Assembly: GCA_947624475.1 (NCBI GenBank)
Contig: CANQKK010000001.1
Location: 1 to 37,189 of the forward strand
Length of the DNA: 37,189 nt
Direction of reading: 5' to 3'
DNA from: an uncultured Bacilli bacterium
GTDB lineage: Bacteria; Bacillota_I; Bacilli_A; RF39; UBA660
Shown here: positions 15,184 to 24,439 of the stretch, piece by piece
Numbering within the stretch: the stretch's first letter is position 1
Layout of the letters: each line of letters begins with the position of its first letter
The notes under the pieces: generated by a model
Databases searched by the model: none
Told to the model about the DNA's origin: nothing
What the model saw: the letters and a program-made list of their open reading frames with translations, nothing else
Position numbers and translations under genes: made by a program

Positions 15184-17721
15184 ATGTTAGATAAAAAATA
15201 TAATCATTTAACAGTGGAAAAAGATAAATATGATATCTGGAGGGAAAAGGGATATTTTACGTCGAAAGATATGGGTAAAGAACCTTTTGTAATTGTTATC
15301 CCTCCTCCTAACGTAACGGGAAAATTACATTTGGGACATGCTTGGAACACTTCTCTTCAGGATATTATTATAAGATATAAGAAAATGTGTGGTTTTGATG
15401 CTGTTTGGATTCCAGGAATGGATCATGCTGGTATTGCAACACAAGCTAAAATCGATAAAAAATTAAAATCTGAGGGTATCGATCCTAGAAGTATGGATCG
15501 TAATGAATGGTTAAAAATTGCTTGGCAATGGAAAGAAGAATATGCAGAAAATATCCATAGACAGTGGGCAAAATTAGGTCTTGCACTAGATTATTCGAAA
15601 GAGAGATTTACTTTGGATGAAGGTCTATCAAAGGCTGTTAAGAAAGTATTTGTTGATTTATATAATAAAGGGCTTATCTACAGAGGAGAGAGAATTATAA
15701 ATTGGGATCCTGTTGCTAGAACTGCTTTATCATCTGAAGAAGTTATATATAAGGATGTCCCAGGTGCTTTCTACCATATTAAATATATGCTCGAAGATAG
15801 TGATGAGTATTTGGAAGTTGCCACTACTAGACCGGAAACACTATTTGGAGATACTGCAGTAGCGGTTAATCCAGAGGATGAAAGATATAAAAAATATATT
15901 GGAAAAAATGTTATATTACCAATCATTAATAAGAGAATTCCTGTTATCTGTGACTATCATGCCGATATGGAGTTTGGAACAGGAGTTGTTAAGATAACTC
16001 CCGCTCATGATCCTAATGATTTTGAAGTGGGAAATAGACATAATTTAGAGAGAATTATCGTCATGAATCCTGATGGTACAATGAATGAAAATGCTGGTAT
16101 TTATAAGGGATTAGATAGGTTTGAATGTCGGGACAAGTTAGTAGATAATCTTAAGGAAAAGAATTTACTCATCGATGTAGAACCAATTAATCATAATGTG
16201 GGATTTTCGGAGAGAACTGATGTAATGATAGAACCATACTTATCAAAACAATGGTTTGTTAAAATGAGACCACTTGCTGATAGAGTTTTAGAAAATCAAA
16301 AAAATAAAGATACAAAAGTCAATTTTATTCCTAGTAGATATGAAAAAATTATGAATCATTGGATGGAAATAACTTATGACTGGTGTATATCTAGACAACT
16401 TTGGTGGGGACATAGAATTCCGGCTTGGTATAAAGGAGAAGAAGTTTATGTTGGAACTGAAGAACCTAAAGGAGAAGGATGGGTACAAGACTCCGATGTT
16501 TTAGATACTTGGTTTTCTAGTGCTCTTTGGCCTTTTAGTACTTTGGGATGGCCAGATAATAGCGAACTTTTAAAAAGATACTATCCAAACAATGTATTAG
16601 TAACCGGCTACGATATTATTCCTTTTTGGGTTAATAGAATGACTTTTCAGGGTCTCGAGTTTTTAGGAAAGCGACCATTTAAAGATTGTTTAATTCATGG
16701 GTTAATAAGAGATAAGCAAGGAAGAAAGATGAGTAAAAGTCTAGGAAATGGAATCGATCCTATGGATGTAATAGAGGAATACGGGGCTGACTCTTTAAGA
16801 TTTTTCCTTACGACCAATACCGCTTCTGGTATGGACTTAAGATATGATGAAGAAAAAATTAGATCGACGTGGAATTTTATTAATAAAGTATGGAATGCTT
16901 CAAGATTTGTTCTTATGAATGTTGGTGACTTTAATGAAAATGATTACACATTAGAAAATTTAAAAGAACAGGATAAGTGGATTCTTACTAAATTAAATCT
17001 AACTATTAAAAAAGTTAAAAAAAGCATGGATAAGTACGATTTTAATATTGCTGGTTCCGCTTTATATAGTTTTATATGGGATGATTTTTGTGATAAATAT
17101 ATCGAACTTTCAAAATTTTATCAAGATAATACGACTAAGAGTGTACTTATAAAGGTTCTTTTAGATATTATTAAGATGCTTCATCCTTTTATGCCTTACG
17201 TTACCGAGGAAATTTTTGGTAAAATTCCGATACATAAAGAGGAATCAATTATGCTTTCTGAGTATCCTGCTTACAATAAAGACGAAATTTTTGAAACAAA
17301 CATCGACGATGTTTTAGAGTTTATTACGATGTTTAGAAACAAAAAGAAAGAACTTAATATTGGAAAAGATTTTTCTGTTTTCTTAAATATACCAAATAAC
17401 AATGAAAAGGAATTAATTGTAAACATGTTAAAACTTGGTGATAAAATTATTCAAGATTCTAAAAAGGTTATTACTTTCATAAAATATAAAGATTTTGAAA
17501 TTGGTATTATTTATGATAATAGTTCTAATGAGGAATTAGAAAAAGAAAAATTACTCAAAGATAGAGAAACTCTCGAAAAATCTATTGCTAGAAGAGAAGC
17601 ACTATTAAATAATGAAAATTACGTTAATAAGGCTCCTAGAGAAATTGTCGACAAAGAAATAGAGAGCCTAGCAAGAGAAAAGGAAATGTTAAAAATTTTA
17701 CTAGATAAATTTACAAATTAG
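15184..17721 (+). CDS. valS: Valyl-tRNA synthetase
   Basis: An 845-residue class I synthetase charging tRNA-Val. The HIGH box reads HLGH at 49-52 within PPPNVTGKLHLGHAWN, and the KMSKS box is at 515-519 within RKMSKSLGNGIDP. The editing (CP1) domain lies between them (ATTRPETLFGDTAV). The C-terminal roughly 70 residues form the basic coiled-coil arm that grips the tRNA (REALLNNENYVNKAP is characteristic). The start ATG at 15184 follows AGAGGAAG; an out-of-frame ATG sits just before it. No T-box leader precedes the gene, which is notable because many Bacillota valS genes have one. Confidence 0.97.
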   Translation: MLDKKYNHLTVEKDKYDIWREKGYFTSKDMGKEPFVIVIPPPNVTGKLHLGHAWNTSLQDIIIRYKKMCGFDAVWIPGMDHAGIATQAKIDKKLKSEGIDPRSMDRNEWLKIAWQWKEEYAENIHRQWAKLGLALDYSKERFTLDEGLSKAVKKVFVDLYNKGLIYRGERIINWDPVARTALSSEEVIYKDVPGAFYHIKYMLEDSDEYLEVATTRPETLFGDTAVAVNPEDERYKKYIGKNVILPIINKRIPVICDYHADMEFGTGVVKITPAHDPNDFEVGNRHNLERIIVMNPDGTMNENAGIYKGLDRFECRDKLVDNLKEKNLLIDVEPINHNVGFSERTDVMIEPYLSKQWFVKMRPLADRVLENQKNKDTKVNFIPSRYEKIMNHWMEITYDWCISRQLWWGHRIPAWYKGEEVYVGTEEPKGEGWVQDSDVLDTWFSSALWPFSTLGWPDNSELLKRYYPNNVLVTGYDIIPFWVNRMTFQGLEFLGKRPFKDCLIHGLIRDKQGRKMSKSLGNGIDPMDVIEEYGADSLRFFLTTNTASGMDLRYDEEKIRSTWNFINKVWNASRFVLMNVGDFNENDYTLENLKEQDKWILTKLNLTIKKVKKSMDKYDFNIAGSALYSFIWDDFCDKYIELSKFYQDNTTKSVLIKVLLDIIKMLHPFMPYVTEEIFGKIPIHKEESIMLSEYPAYNKDEIFETNIDDVLEFITMFRNKKKELNIGKDFSVFLNIPNNNEKELIVNMLKLGDKIIQDSKKVITFIKYKDFEIGIIYDNSSNEELEKEKLLKDRETLEKSIARREALLNNENYVNKAPREIVDKEIESLAREKEMLKILLDKFTN

Positions 17722-17738
17722 AAAAACTGTGATAAAAT
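17710..17738 (+). promoter_or_regulatory. Promoter of the TM2-DUF2752 pair
   Basis: TTTACA (17710-17715), 17-base spacer, TAAAAT (17733-17738). It overlaps the valS stop region. Confidence 0.7.
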
Positions 17739-17765
17739 TATATTATTAAAAAGGAGGAGTAAAGT

Positions 17766-18104
17766 ATGGCAAAATTTTGTTCAAACTGTGGGGCAGAACT
17801 TAATGAAAATCAGGATGTTTGTCTAAAATGTGGGGTTAAAATTAAAAAACAAAATGCCTCTAATGATGACCCTAATGCTAAATCAAAGATGGCTGCTGGA
17901 TTACTTGGTATTTTTCTGGGAGCATTTGGCGTTCATAATTTCTATTTAGGTTATACTGGAAAAGCGGTAGCACAACTCTTAATTACTGTACTATCTTGTT
18001 TCTTCTTGGCACTTGTCTCTGAAATTTGGGGATTAATTGAAGGAATTATGATACTTTCAGGAAGTATTAACCAGGATGCTAATGGTAATCCTTTAAGAGA
18101 TTAA
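17766..18104 (+). CDS. Zinc-ribbon plus TM2-domain membrane protein
   Basis: A 112-residue protein. The first 25 residues are a zinc ribbon (CSNCGAELNENQDVCLKCG, four Cys in two CxxC pairs). A short linker follows, then the TM2 domain (two membrane helices, LGIFLGAFGVHNFYLGYTGKA) typical of PF05154. Such proteins are small and of largely unknown function. AAGGAGGAG precedes the ATG. Its stop overlaps the next start (TAATG), so the DUF2752 partner is translationally coupled. Confidence 0.9.
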   Translation: MAKFCSNCGAELNENQDVCLKCGVKIKKQNASNDDPNAKSKMAAGLLGIFLGAFGVHNFYLGYTGKAVAQLLITVLSCFFLALVSEIWGLIEGIMILSGSINQDANGNPLRD

Positions 18105-18472
18105 TGAAAAGAATTATTAACTTATTAATTATTTTATCTTCTATATCATTTGTAATTTTTGTTACAAGTGGTATTTTTGATATAGCCTGTCCTTTTAAAT
18201 TGACATTTGGCATTAGATGTCCAGGGTGTGGTCTTACAAGAAGTTTTTTGGCTATTTATAATTTAAAATTTAAAGAGGCTTTTAATTATAATATTTTGGG
18301 AATACCACTGTTTATTTTTTTCGTAGTATGCGTTGTTTCTTTATCTGTTGATATTATACTTAATAAACTAAATACAATTAACTTTATCAATAAAATTTTA
18401 GGTAAATATTATGTTCTTATAATTATAAGTGTTTTATTATCAATGATTATTAACAATATAAGAGGTATATAA
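18104..18472 (+). CDS. DUF2752 membrane protein
   Basis: A 122-residue membrane protein with three or four hydrophobic segments. The hallmark CPGCGLTRS block lies near residues 38-46 (RCPGCGLTRSFLAIYNLKFKEAFNYN) and matches DUF2752 (PF10825). Biochemical function is unknown. The pairing with a TM2 gene is common in Bacillota and Bacteroidota, suggesting they form one membrane unit; that is inference. It ends 36 bases before the DUF421 gene, separated by a hairpin. Confidence 0.86.
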   Translation: MKRIINLLIILSSISFVIFVTSGIFDIACPFKLTFGIRCPGCGLTRSFLAIYNLKFKEAFNYNILGIPLFIFFVVCVVSLSVDIILNKLNTINFINKILGKYYVLIIISVLLSMIINNIRGI

Positions 18473-18477
18473 AATTA

Positions 18478-18508
18478 AAAACATCTCATAATAATTGTGA
18501 GGTGTTTT
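18478..18508 (+). promoter_or_regulatory. Hairpin covering the DUF421 ribosome site
   Basis: AAAACATCTCA (18478-18488) pairs with TGAGGTGTTTT (18498-18508), 11 pairs with one G-U. The 3' arm contains the GAGGTG ribosome site and ends at the ATG of the DUF421 gene. The four Ts make it a possible weak terminator, but occlusion of translation is equally likely. Confidence 0.55.
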
Positions 18509-19219
18509 ATGGATAATTTGATTAGTATCTCTTATAGAACTGTTCTCGTACTAGCGTTATTATTTTTAATTACGAAAATGCTCGGTAAAAAACAAATTTC
18601 ACAACTAAGTTTATATGATTATGTAGTGGGTATTACGATAGGATCAATTGCAGCAGATATTTCTTTGGATTTGGAAAAGGATTTAATTGCTGGCATGGTA
18701 TCATTATTTTTGTATGGTATTATTGCATATCTTATATCACTACTAACAATGAAAAGTATCAGAGCAAGAAGAATTTTTGCGGGTGTACCAACAGTTCTGG
18801 TGGAAAACTCAAAAATTATTGAATCTGGTCTTAAAAAAGCAAGAATTGATGTCAATCAGTTACTTGCCGAAGCTAGAGTAGCGGGATATTTTAATCTTGA
18901 TGAAATATCTTATGCGATTATGGAAGTAAATGGTTCAATTAGTTTTCTTCCTAAAGATAAGGAAAAACCGGTTACGAAGAAAGATATGAAGGTCAAGACA
19001 GAGAAGAGTTATCTTACCGCTAATGTAATTATTGATGGTAAATATATGGAAAATAATATGAAGGAATTTGGAAAGGATAAAAAATGGCTCGATCATGAAC
19101 TTAAAGTTCAGGGATATGATAATTATGATAATATATTGCTTGCTACAGTAGATGATAAATTTAAGGTTACTGTGTATGAAAAGAATATTAAGCCGGAGAA
19201 AAATACTATTTTGGAATAG
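18509..19219 (+). CDS. DUF421 (YetF-like) membrane protein
   Basis: A 236-residue protein with three N-terminal membrane helices (VLVLALLFLITKML, MVSLFLYGIIAYLISLL) and the soluble two-part DUF421 domain after it. The block KMLGKKQISQLSLYDYVVGITIGSIAADIS is the family signature of B. subtilis YetF/YdfR/YkjA. These have been linked to spore or membrane phenotypes, but biochemical function is not settled. The start ATG at 18509 follows GAGGTG; an in-frame codon at 18497 lies inside the preceding hairpin. It ends at a clear terminator. Confidence 0.9.
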   Translation: MDNLISISYRTVLVLALLFLITKMLGKKQISQLSLYDYVVGITIGSIAADISLDLEKDLIAGMVSLFLYGIIAYLISLLTMKSIRARRIFAGVPTVLVENSKIIESGLKKARIDVNQLLAEARVAGYFNLDEISYAIMEVNGSISFLPKDKEKPVTKKDMKVKTEKSYLTANVIIDGKYMENNMKEFGKDKKWLDHELKVQGYDNYDNILLATVDDKFKVTVYEKNIKPEKNTILE

Positions 19220-19229
19220 TATTTTTTTT
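19201..19229 (+). terminator. Terminator after DUF421 gene
   Basis: Stem AAATACTATT (19201-19210) with AATAGTATTT (19215-19224), TTGG loop, followed by Ts. It overlaps the stop codon. Confidence 0.85.
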
Positions 19230-19321
19230 ATGATTAATTTGCTACAAAAAATTAATTTTTTTAGTTAAATTATTATATTTTGTGACTAAGAAAAAAAGTA
19301 AAAATAATTAAGTAGAAGCAA

Positions 19322-19350
19322 TTGACAAAATGTAATATTAATAATAAAAT
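19322..19350 (+). promoter_or_regulatory. Promoter of the surface metalloprotease
   Basis: TTGACA (19322-19327), 17-base spacer, TAAAAT (19345-19350), predicted start near 19357. The ribosome site AGGTGG precedes the ATG at 19406. Confidence 0.85.
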
Positions 19351-19405
19351 ATTGATATAAATTACATATAATTATGTAAAAAAATAGTAAGGTATAGGTG
19401 GTTTT

Positions 19406-22400
19406 ATGAAGATTAAAAAGATATTGTTTTTGGTTGTAATAGCGATAATATTTTTGATAGGAAGACAAGACATTTATGCCAAAGAGGTTAGTATTACTAG
19501 TGATAGGAAAGATGCGGACTTGGGAGATGAGATAACACTAACTGTAACTTTGGATGATTTGAAGAGTGTTTATGCTTATACGGGGCAGTTAAGTCTTGAT
19601 AGTGAAGTTTTTGAAGCAATAAATAAAAGTGATTTTGAGGAGTTAGGAGACTGGTCTTCTGTTTCTTTTAATAATGATAATAATAAGTTTGGGCTCATCA
19701 ATAAGAGTGGAACTAATGGAAATGGTCTTTTTAAAATTAGACTTAAGGTTAGGGAAGATGCAAAAGCAGGTAACACTAAAATTTATCTTAGTAATTCAGA
19801 AATATCTGATGGTGATAACACTACTAAACTAGATAATGTCGATGTGACTGTTCTCATAACTAAAAATGCTGTCGAGGGAGAAAGTATCCCTAATAATAAA
19901 GTTAATGAAAATGTAACTAATGAAAGTAAGCCTATTAAAGTATTTTCGTTACTTCCTATAACAATTGTCCTTGCCGTACTTACTGTACTTACCATGATAA
20001 TTGTTATTTGTATTAATAATTTGAAAAAGTTTGATGATAATAGAAAGAAAAGATTTAAAATAATTGTAGGTATTTTTCTATTTATTTTGTCTCTATCAAC
20101 AATAGTGTTGACAATTAAATGTTTTAATAAATCCGATGTCAATGACGATGGTAAAAAAGATTATGACGACGCATCGTCAATAATGGATTACATAATTGGT
20201 ATTACAACTGAGGAAGATAAGGATAGTAAAAATAATAGTGATAGTGATAATAATAATAATAGTAGTATATTTATATCATATGGAGAAAATAAATACGACT
20301 ATAATAATGATGGAAAAATTGACACTGAAGACGTTGCTGATCACGTAAAAGATACTACAAAAAATAGTGATATTATACTTAGTAATCCATCGGTCAATTC
20401 TAGATATCCTAAGAAAGGAGAAGAAAATTATTTAATCTTTGAGGCAGAGACAGATCCTTCTGATTTAGAAATCGATTATGTATATATTGATGGTAGGAAA
20501 TACTCGGTTAAGAAAAATGATGAAAACAGTTATACTGTTACTATAGACACGCCTGAGAAAGCCGGTATCTATAAATATAAAATTACAAAGGTTGCTCTAA
20601 GTAATGGTAAACAACTCGATAAAGAGTTAGAATTTGAAATAGATGTCTTAAAGGATGTTCCTTATCTTCATAATATCAATATAGATGAAAAAGAAAAAAG
20701 TTTGAGTTTTGAATTAATAGATGAAGATATTGCCTTTAAAGATGGAAAAATTATAATTTATAATAATGATGAAAAGGTTTTAGAAGAATCTTTCAAAGGT
20801 AATAAAAAGGTTACTTATGATTTTATAGAAGGTGAGACATATATCGTCGATATTCTTGGAAACTACGATCTAGATAGTAATAAAAATGATAGTACTAATT
20901 CATTTGTTGATGAAAAAATGTTTTCACATTCATTTATATTTGAAGGGGACTATAACTTTGTACTTAATAATGCTTCTATTACGGATATTGTTCAACCTGG
21001 GGAAAATCCTGTTATAAGTTTTACAAGTACTAATACTAAAAATGCACAAATTATAAATGCTACGATAAATGATAAACAATATGCAATTACGAAAACTAAT
21101 GGTAAGGACCACTACGAAATAGAGTTAGATGGTGCCGATACTACTCATGGTAAACATACAGTATCTTTAGATAGTGTACAGTTAAATAGTGTTAAATCAT
21201 TTAATAATAATGAAGATTATAAGGTTAATAATCTTACTTACTATGTTTTAAAGAAAAATCCTGAAATTTCAGATATTAACCTTGATGCTAATACCGAAGA
21301 AGGAAGTATTGATGTATCTTTCGACGTAACTGATACCGATAAGACACTTTCTGGTCTAAAGGCCGTGCTTGTCGATTCGGATGGAAACGTAATTTTTTCT
21401 CAAGAAATAGATCTAACTGATGTTCAAAAAAATGGTAATGGTCATAAATTAGTAAATTTGAAGTATAAGGCTAATAATGGTTATGCAGATGGTAGTTATA
21501 CTGTTCAGATAGTAGCAGATTATGCTCTAGGTGATAAATACACTTATAATGACACTAAACTAACAGAAGAAAAAATTGATGTTATAGATGATGATAGTAT
21601 TAAAATTACTGCTTTGGATGTAGGTAATAGTTTAAATAATTCTAGTTATCAAAAATTATTATATCCGACAAAAGGGCAAAAGAAATATCAAGTAAGGTAT
21701 AAGATATATATTTCAGATGATATTAAGAAAATGCTTGCTCCTAGTTACCCTGATGCTGTTCAAGTAGCGGCAATTACAATAAATGGTGTAACTTATAATA
21801 CTAGCGTGGAAAGTTATTGTGATGAGACAGATACAAAGTTTTGTAAGTATACTGTCATAACAGTACCAAAAGAATCGGGCCCTCTAGAATTGACTGTAAG
21901 TAGAGTTCAATTACAGTATGATCATTATAATGGTAACGTAAGTAAATTCTTTTCGGTTAAGAATAAATCAATAGTTATCGATGTATTAAAAGATACACCT
22001 AAAATTGAAGATTTAAAAATAACTGACGAGGATTATCAGAATGGTAAAGTGACTTTCGATTTTAATGTTACTTTGGATAAAAATGCTAAAGATGATGACA
22101 ACAGTTTTACTAATGGTACTATAGACCTAAATGGACAGTCACAGAAAATAGAAAGAGGATATAACTCAGTAACTTTTGATAATGTTGATAAGGATAAACT
22201 TTTCGATTTGACTTTTAAAGGGGATTATGATTTAGATACTAATACAATAGAAGAAGATACCGAAAGTTTAAATGAATATAAAGGTAGGGAAATTTATAAA
22301 GTTAAATATGGTTTATATGATAAGAATAATTATAGTAATATAAAAATAGAAAATGGTACCGCTATTAGTAAAAATAATGATAATTATTTTGAGAAGAATG

Positions 22401-24439
22401 AAAAAATTAAATTAAAATTTGATATTACTGGTATAGAGAAAGACTCAGAAATTGTACCAGAGAGGGTCGTTATCGATAATCAAGAATATGCTTTGATAAA
22501 GAGTGAAAATGGTTATGAAATTATTTTAAATGGATACGTTAATTCAGGAATAAAAGAAATTAAAATTACGGATATTATTTTAAATAATGGTAAAGGTATC
22601 AAATTAGAAAATGATAATACTTTCTCTCCAGAAGTTTTAAGAGATATTATTAAGATTACGGATTATTCTTATGAAGTTACTGATAGTGATATCAAAATAA
22701 AATTTGTTTCAAAGGACTCAGATAATTCACTTGTGGGTGTAGCAAAAGTAGTGGTTACTGATGAAGATGGAAATACTATATATAGTGGTGATTATAATAA
22801 AAATATCGAGTTTCAAAGAATAAATGATACTTTAAGATATAAAGTAACAGTCTTTGCTGACTATGATAGAGACAGTAATAAAATTTTCGGTAGTGATAAT
22901 TATAATGAAGATATTAAAATTTTTGAAGAGACTATCTCTTTAGATAAGAAATATATTGAACTTAAAGATATCGAAGATGTTAGTGTATACAAAATTACGG
23001 GAACTGAAGAGCAATCTACCCTTATCGATGTTATCGATAGAGGTGATATCGAGGAAAATAAAGATGATTACTTTGTCGAGGTTTCAACGAGAAATATGCC
23101 TTCAGTACGTGCAAGAATTAAAAGTGTTACCGAAAGTGATAATCATCTGATGATAGAACTTAAATTTAATTATTTGACCGAAGAAAATCGTGAAGGACAA
23201 ATTATAAAGTTGGACTTGGGTGAAATAAGAGATAATAATGTAGAAAATGAAATTCATCCTGATATTGCTTTTGAAAAATTGATCAAAGATTTAGAGGAAG
23301 ATAAGGTAGTAACACTAACTCACGATTATGATGCGAGCGTTATAAGTACTGATAAAATAGCTTATGTCGAAGAATTTAGCGGTACTTTTAATGGTAATGG
23401 TTATAAGATTAAGAATTTAAATAAACCGCTATTTGATAAAATTAGTGGTGGAAAAGTAGAAAACTTGGTGATAGAAAATGTAACTCTCGATGGTAATGGA
23501 AGGGGGGCTTTGGCTAATAATACCAAAAATACTACTATTAAAAATGTTTTGGTAAATAGAGTAACTAAATTTACCGCTAGTGATGAGCCGGAAGGTGGTC
23601 TAATCGGAATTGCGGATTCTAATACCACGGTTGAAGAATGCGGTGTAAGAGAAGTCCACTTAGAAGGCGGAGGAACACAGCAAAATGGAGGATTAATTGG
23701 TAAAACGGAAAATGCAATTATTAAAAATAATTATGCTATCGGAGTAGTAAATGGTTACAATAACTATACTTCTAGTTTTATTGGAAATGCACAAAATTCG
23801 GTGATAACCAATAATTATGTTAATGTAAAAATAAGTAATGATACTTCTTACTCTTGTGATTTTGCTTGTACTTATAGTGGCAGATCGACATTTAATGGTA
23901 ATATTTCTTTAAATGAAAATAGGAAACAATTTGTAAATCAGTATAAATCTTTAAAAAATAATTATCATTTGACTGATAAGGATGATAATCTAGAAGGAAT
24001 AATAACGATTACTAGAGATATGGTAAATAGTGAGTTATTTGAAAAGGCTGGTTTTGATAGCAAAATATGGAACTTAGAAGGTGTATCGTATAGTAATCCT
24101 CCAAAGTTACGAATTGAAAATATAACTTCCATTTTTGAAAACATTGATGGTTATGATAAGAATAAAGATATTTTATATGATAACTTAATGAAATTAATGC
24201 CTTTCTATGAAAAGAGGCAAATTATTGAAATGGCATCTAGTGTAAGTGATAATAATTTGATTAATGAGAGAATCAAACACATCGTACCAATAGATAATAG
24301 TGGAAATATAGTTACTTATTTGACTAGTGATAATGCGAAGAAAATTATAAAACTTGAAGTTGTCTTTGAAAATAATGAGAAAGTACAGTATAGTGTTACT
24401 TATGATAATATTTATGATATGGTTGCCTTTCTGATTTAA
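19406..24439 (+). CDS. Giant surface M26-type metalloprotease, N-terminal part (cohesin, dockerin, repeats, M26 N-domain)
   Basis: 1677 residues before a frameshift. A signal peptide (about 1-25, cleavage after IYA) is followed by a cohesin-like beta domain (about 26-155). Two membrane helices (about 182-203 and 216-238) come next; the first begins SLLPITI, resembling the N-terminal LPxTG-plus-helices anchor of streptococcal Zmp/IgA1 proteases. Two dockerin-like calcium repeats lie at 244-268 (DVNDDGKKDYDD) and 297-315 (YDYNNDGKIDTEDV). About 860 residues of roughly four repeating beta units follow, marked by GDYDLDTN or DYDRDSNK. The region from about 1180 resembles the M26 N-terminal domain (KYIELKDIEDVSVYK, GTFNGNGYKIKNL). 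The frame ends in YDMVAFLI and a TAA, while the protease part continues one base out of frame. Confidence 0.8.
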   Translation: MKIKKILFLVVIAIIFLIGRQDIYAKEVSITSDRKDADLGDEITLTVTLDDLKSVYAYTGQLSLDSEVFEAINKSDFEELGDWSSVSFNNDNNKFGLINKSGTNGNGLFKIRLKVREDAKAGNTKIYLSNSEISDGDNTTKLDNVDVTVLITKNAVEGESIPNNKVNENVTNESKPIKVFSLLPITIVLAVLTVLTMIIVICINNLKKFDDNRKKRFKIIVGIFLFILSLSTIVLTIKCFNKSDVNDDGKKDYDDASSIMDYIIGITTEEDKDSKNNSDSDNNNNSSIFISYGENKYDYNNDGKIDTEDVADHVKDTTKNSDIILSNPSVNSRYPKKGEENYLIFEAETDPSDLEIDYVYIDGRKYSVKKNDENSYTVTIDTPEKAGIYKYKITKVALSNGKQLDKELEFEIDVLKDVPYLHNINIDEKEKSLSFELIDEDIAFKDGKIIIYNNDEKVLEESFKGNKKVTYDFIEGETYIVDILGNYDLDSNKNDSTNSFVDEKMFSHSFIFEGDYNFVLNNASITDIVQPGENPVISFTSTNTKNAQIINATINDKQYAITKTNGKDHYEIELDGADTTHGKHTVSLDSVQLNSVKSFNNNEDYKVNNLTYYVLKKNPEISDINLDANTEEGSIDVSFDVTDTDKTLSGLKAVLVDSDGNVIFSQEIDLTDVQKNGNGHKLVNLKYKANNGYADGSYTVQIVADYALGDKYTYNDTKLTEEKIDVIDDDSIKITALDVGNSLNNSSYQKLLYPTKGQKKYQVRYKIYISDDIKKMLAPSYPDAVQVAAITINGVTYNTSVESYCDETDTKFCKYTVITVPKESGPLELTVSRVQLQYDHYNGNVSKFFSVKNKSIVIDVLKDTPKIEDLKITDEDYQNGKVTFDFNVTLDKNAKDDDNSFTNGTIDLNGQSQKIERGYNSVTFDNVDKDKLFDLTFKGDYDLDTNTIEEDTESLNEYKGREIYKVKYGLYDKNNYSNIKIENGTAISKNNDNYFEKNEKIKLKFDITGIEKDSEIVPERVVIDNQEYALIKSENGYEIILNGYVNSGIKEIKITDIILNNGKGIKLENDNTFSPEVLRDIIKITDYSYEVTDSDIKIKFVSKDSDNSLVGVAKVVVTDEDGNTIYSGDYNKNIEFQRINDTLRYKVTVFADYDRDSNKIFGSDNYNEDIKIFEETISLDKKYIELKDIEDVSVYKITGTEEQSTLIDVIDRGDIEENKDDYFVEVSTRNMPSVRARIKSVTESDNHLMIELKFNYLTEENREGQIIKLDLGEIRDNNVENEIHPDIAFEKLIKDLEEDKVVTLTHDYDASVISTDKIAYVEEFSGTFNGNGYKIKNLNKPLFDKISGGKVENLVIENVTLDGNGRGALANNTKNTTIKNVLVNRVTKFTASDEPEGGLIGIADSNTTVEECGVREVHLEGGGTQQNGGLIGKTENAIIKNNYAIGVVNGYNNYTSSFIGNAQNSVITNNYVNVKISNDTSYSCDFACTYSGRSTFNGNISLNENRKQFVNQYKSLKNNYHLTDKDDNLEGIITITRDMVNSELFEKAGFDSKIWNLEGVSYSNPPKLRIENITSIFENIDGYDKNKDILYDNLMKLMPFYEKRQIIEMASSVSDNNLINERIKHIVPIDNSGNIVTYLTSDNAKKIIKLEVVFENNEKVQYSVTYDNIYDMVAFLI

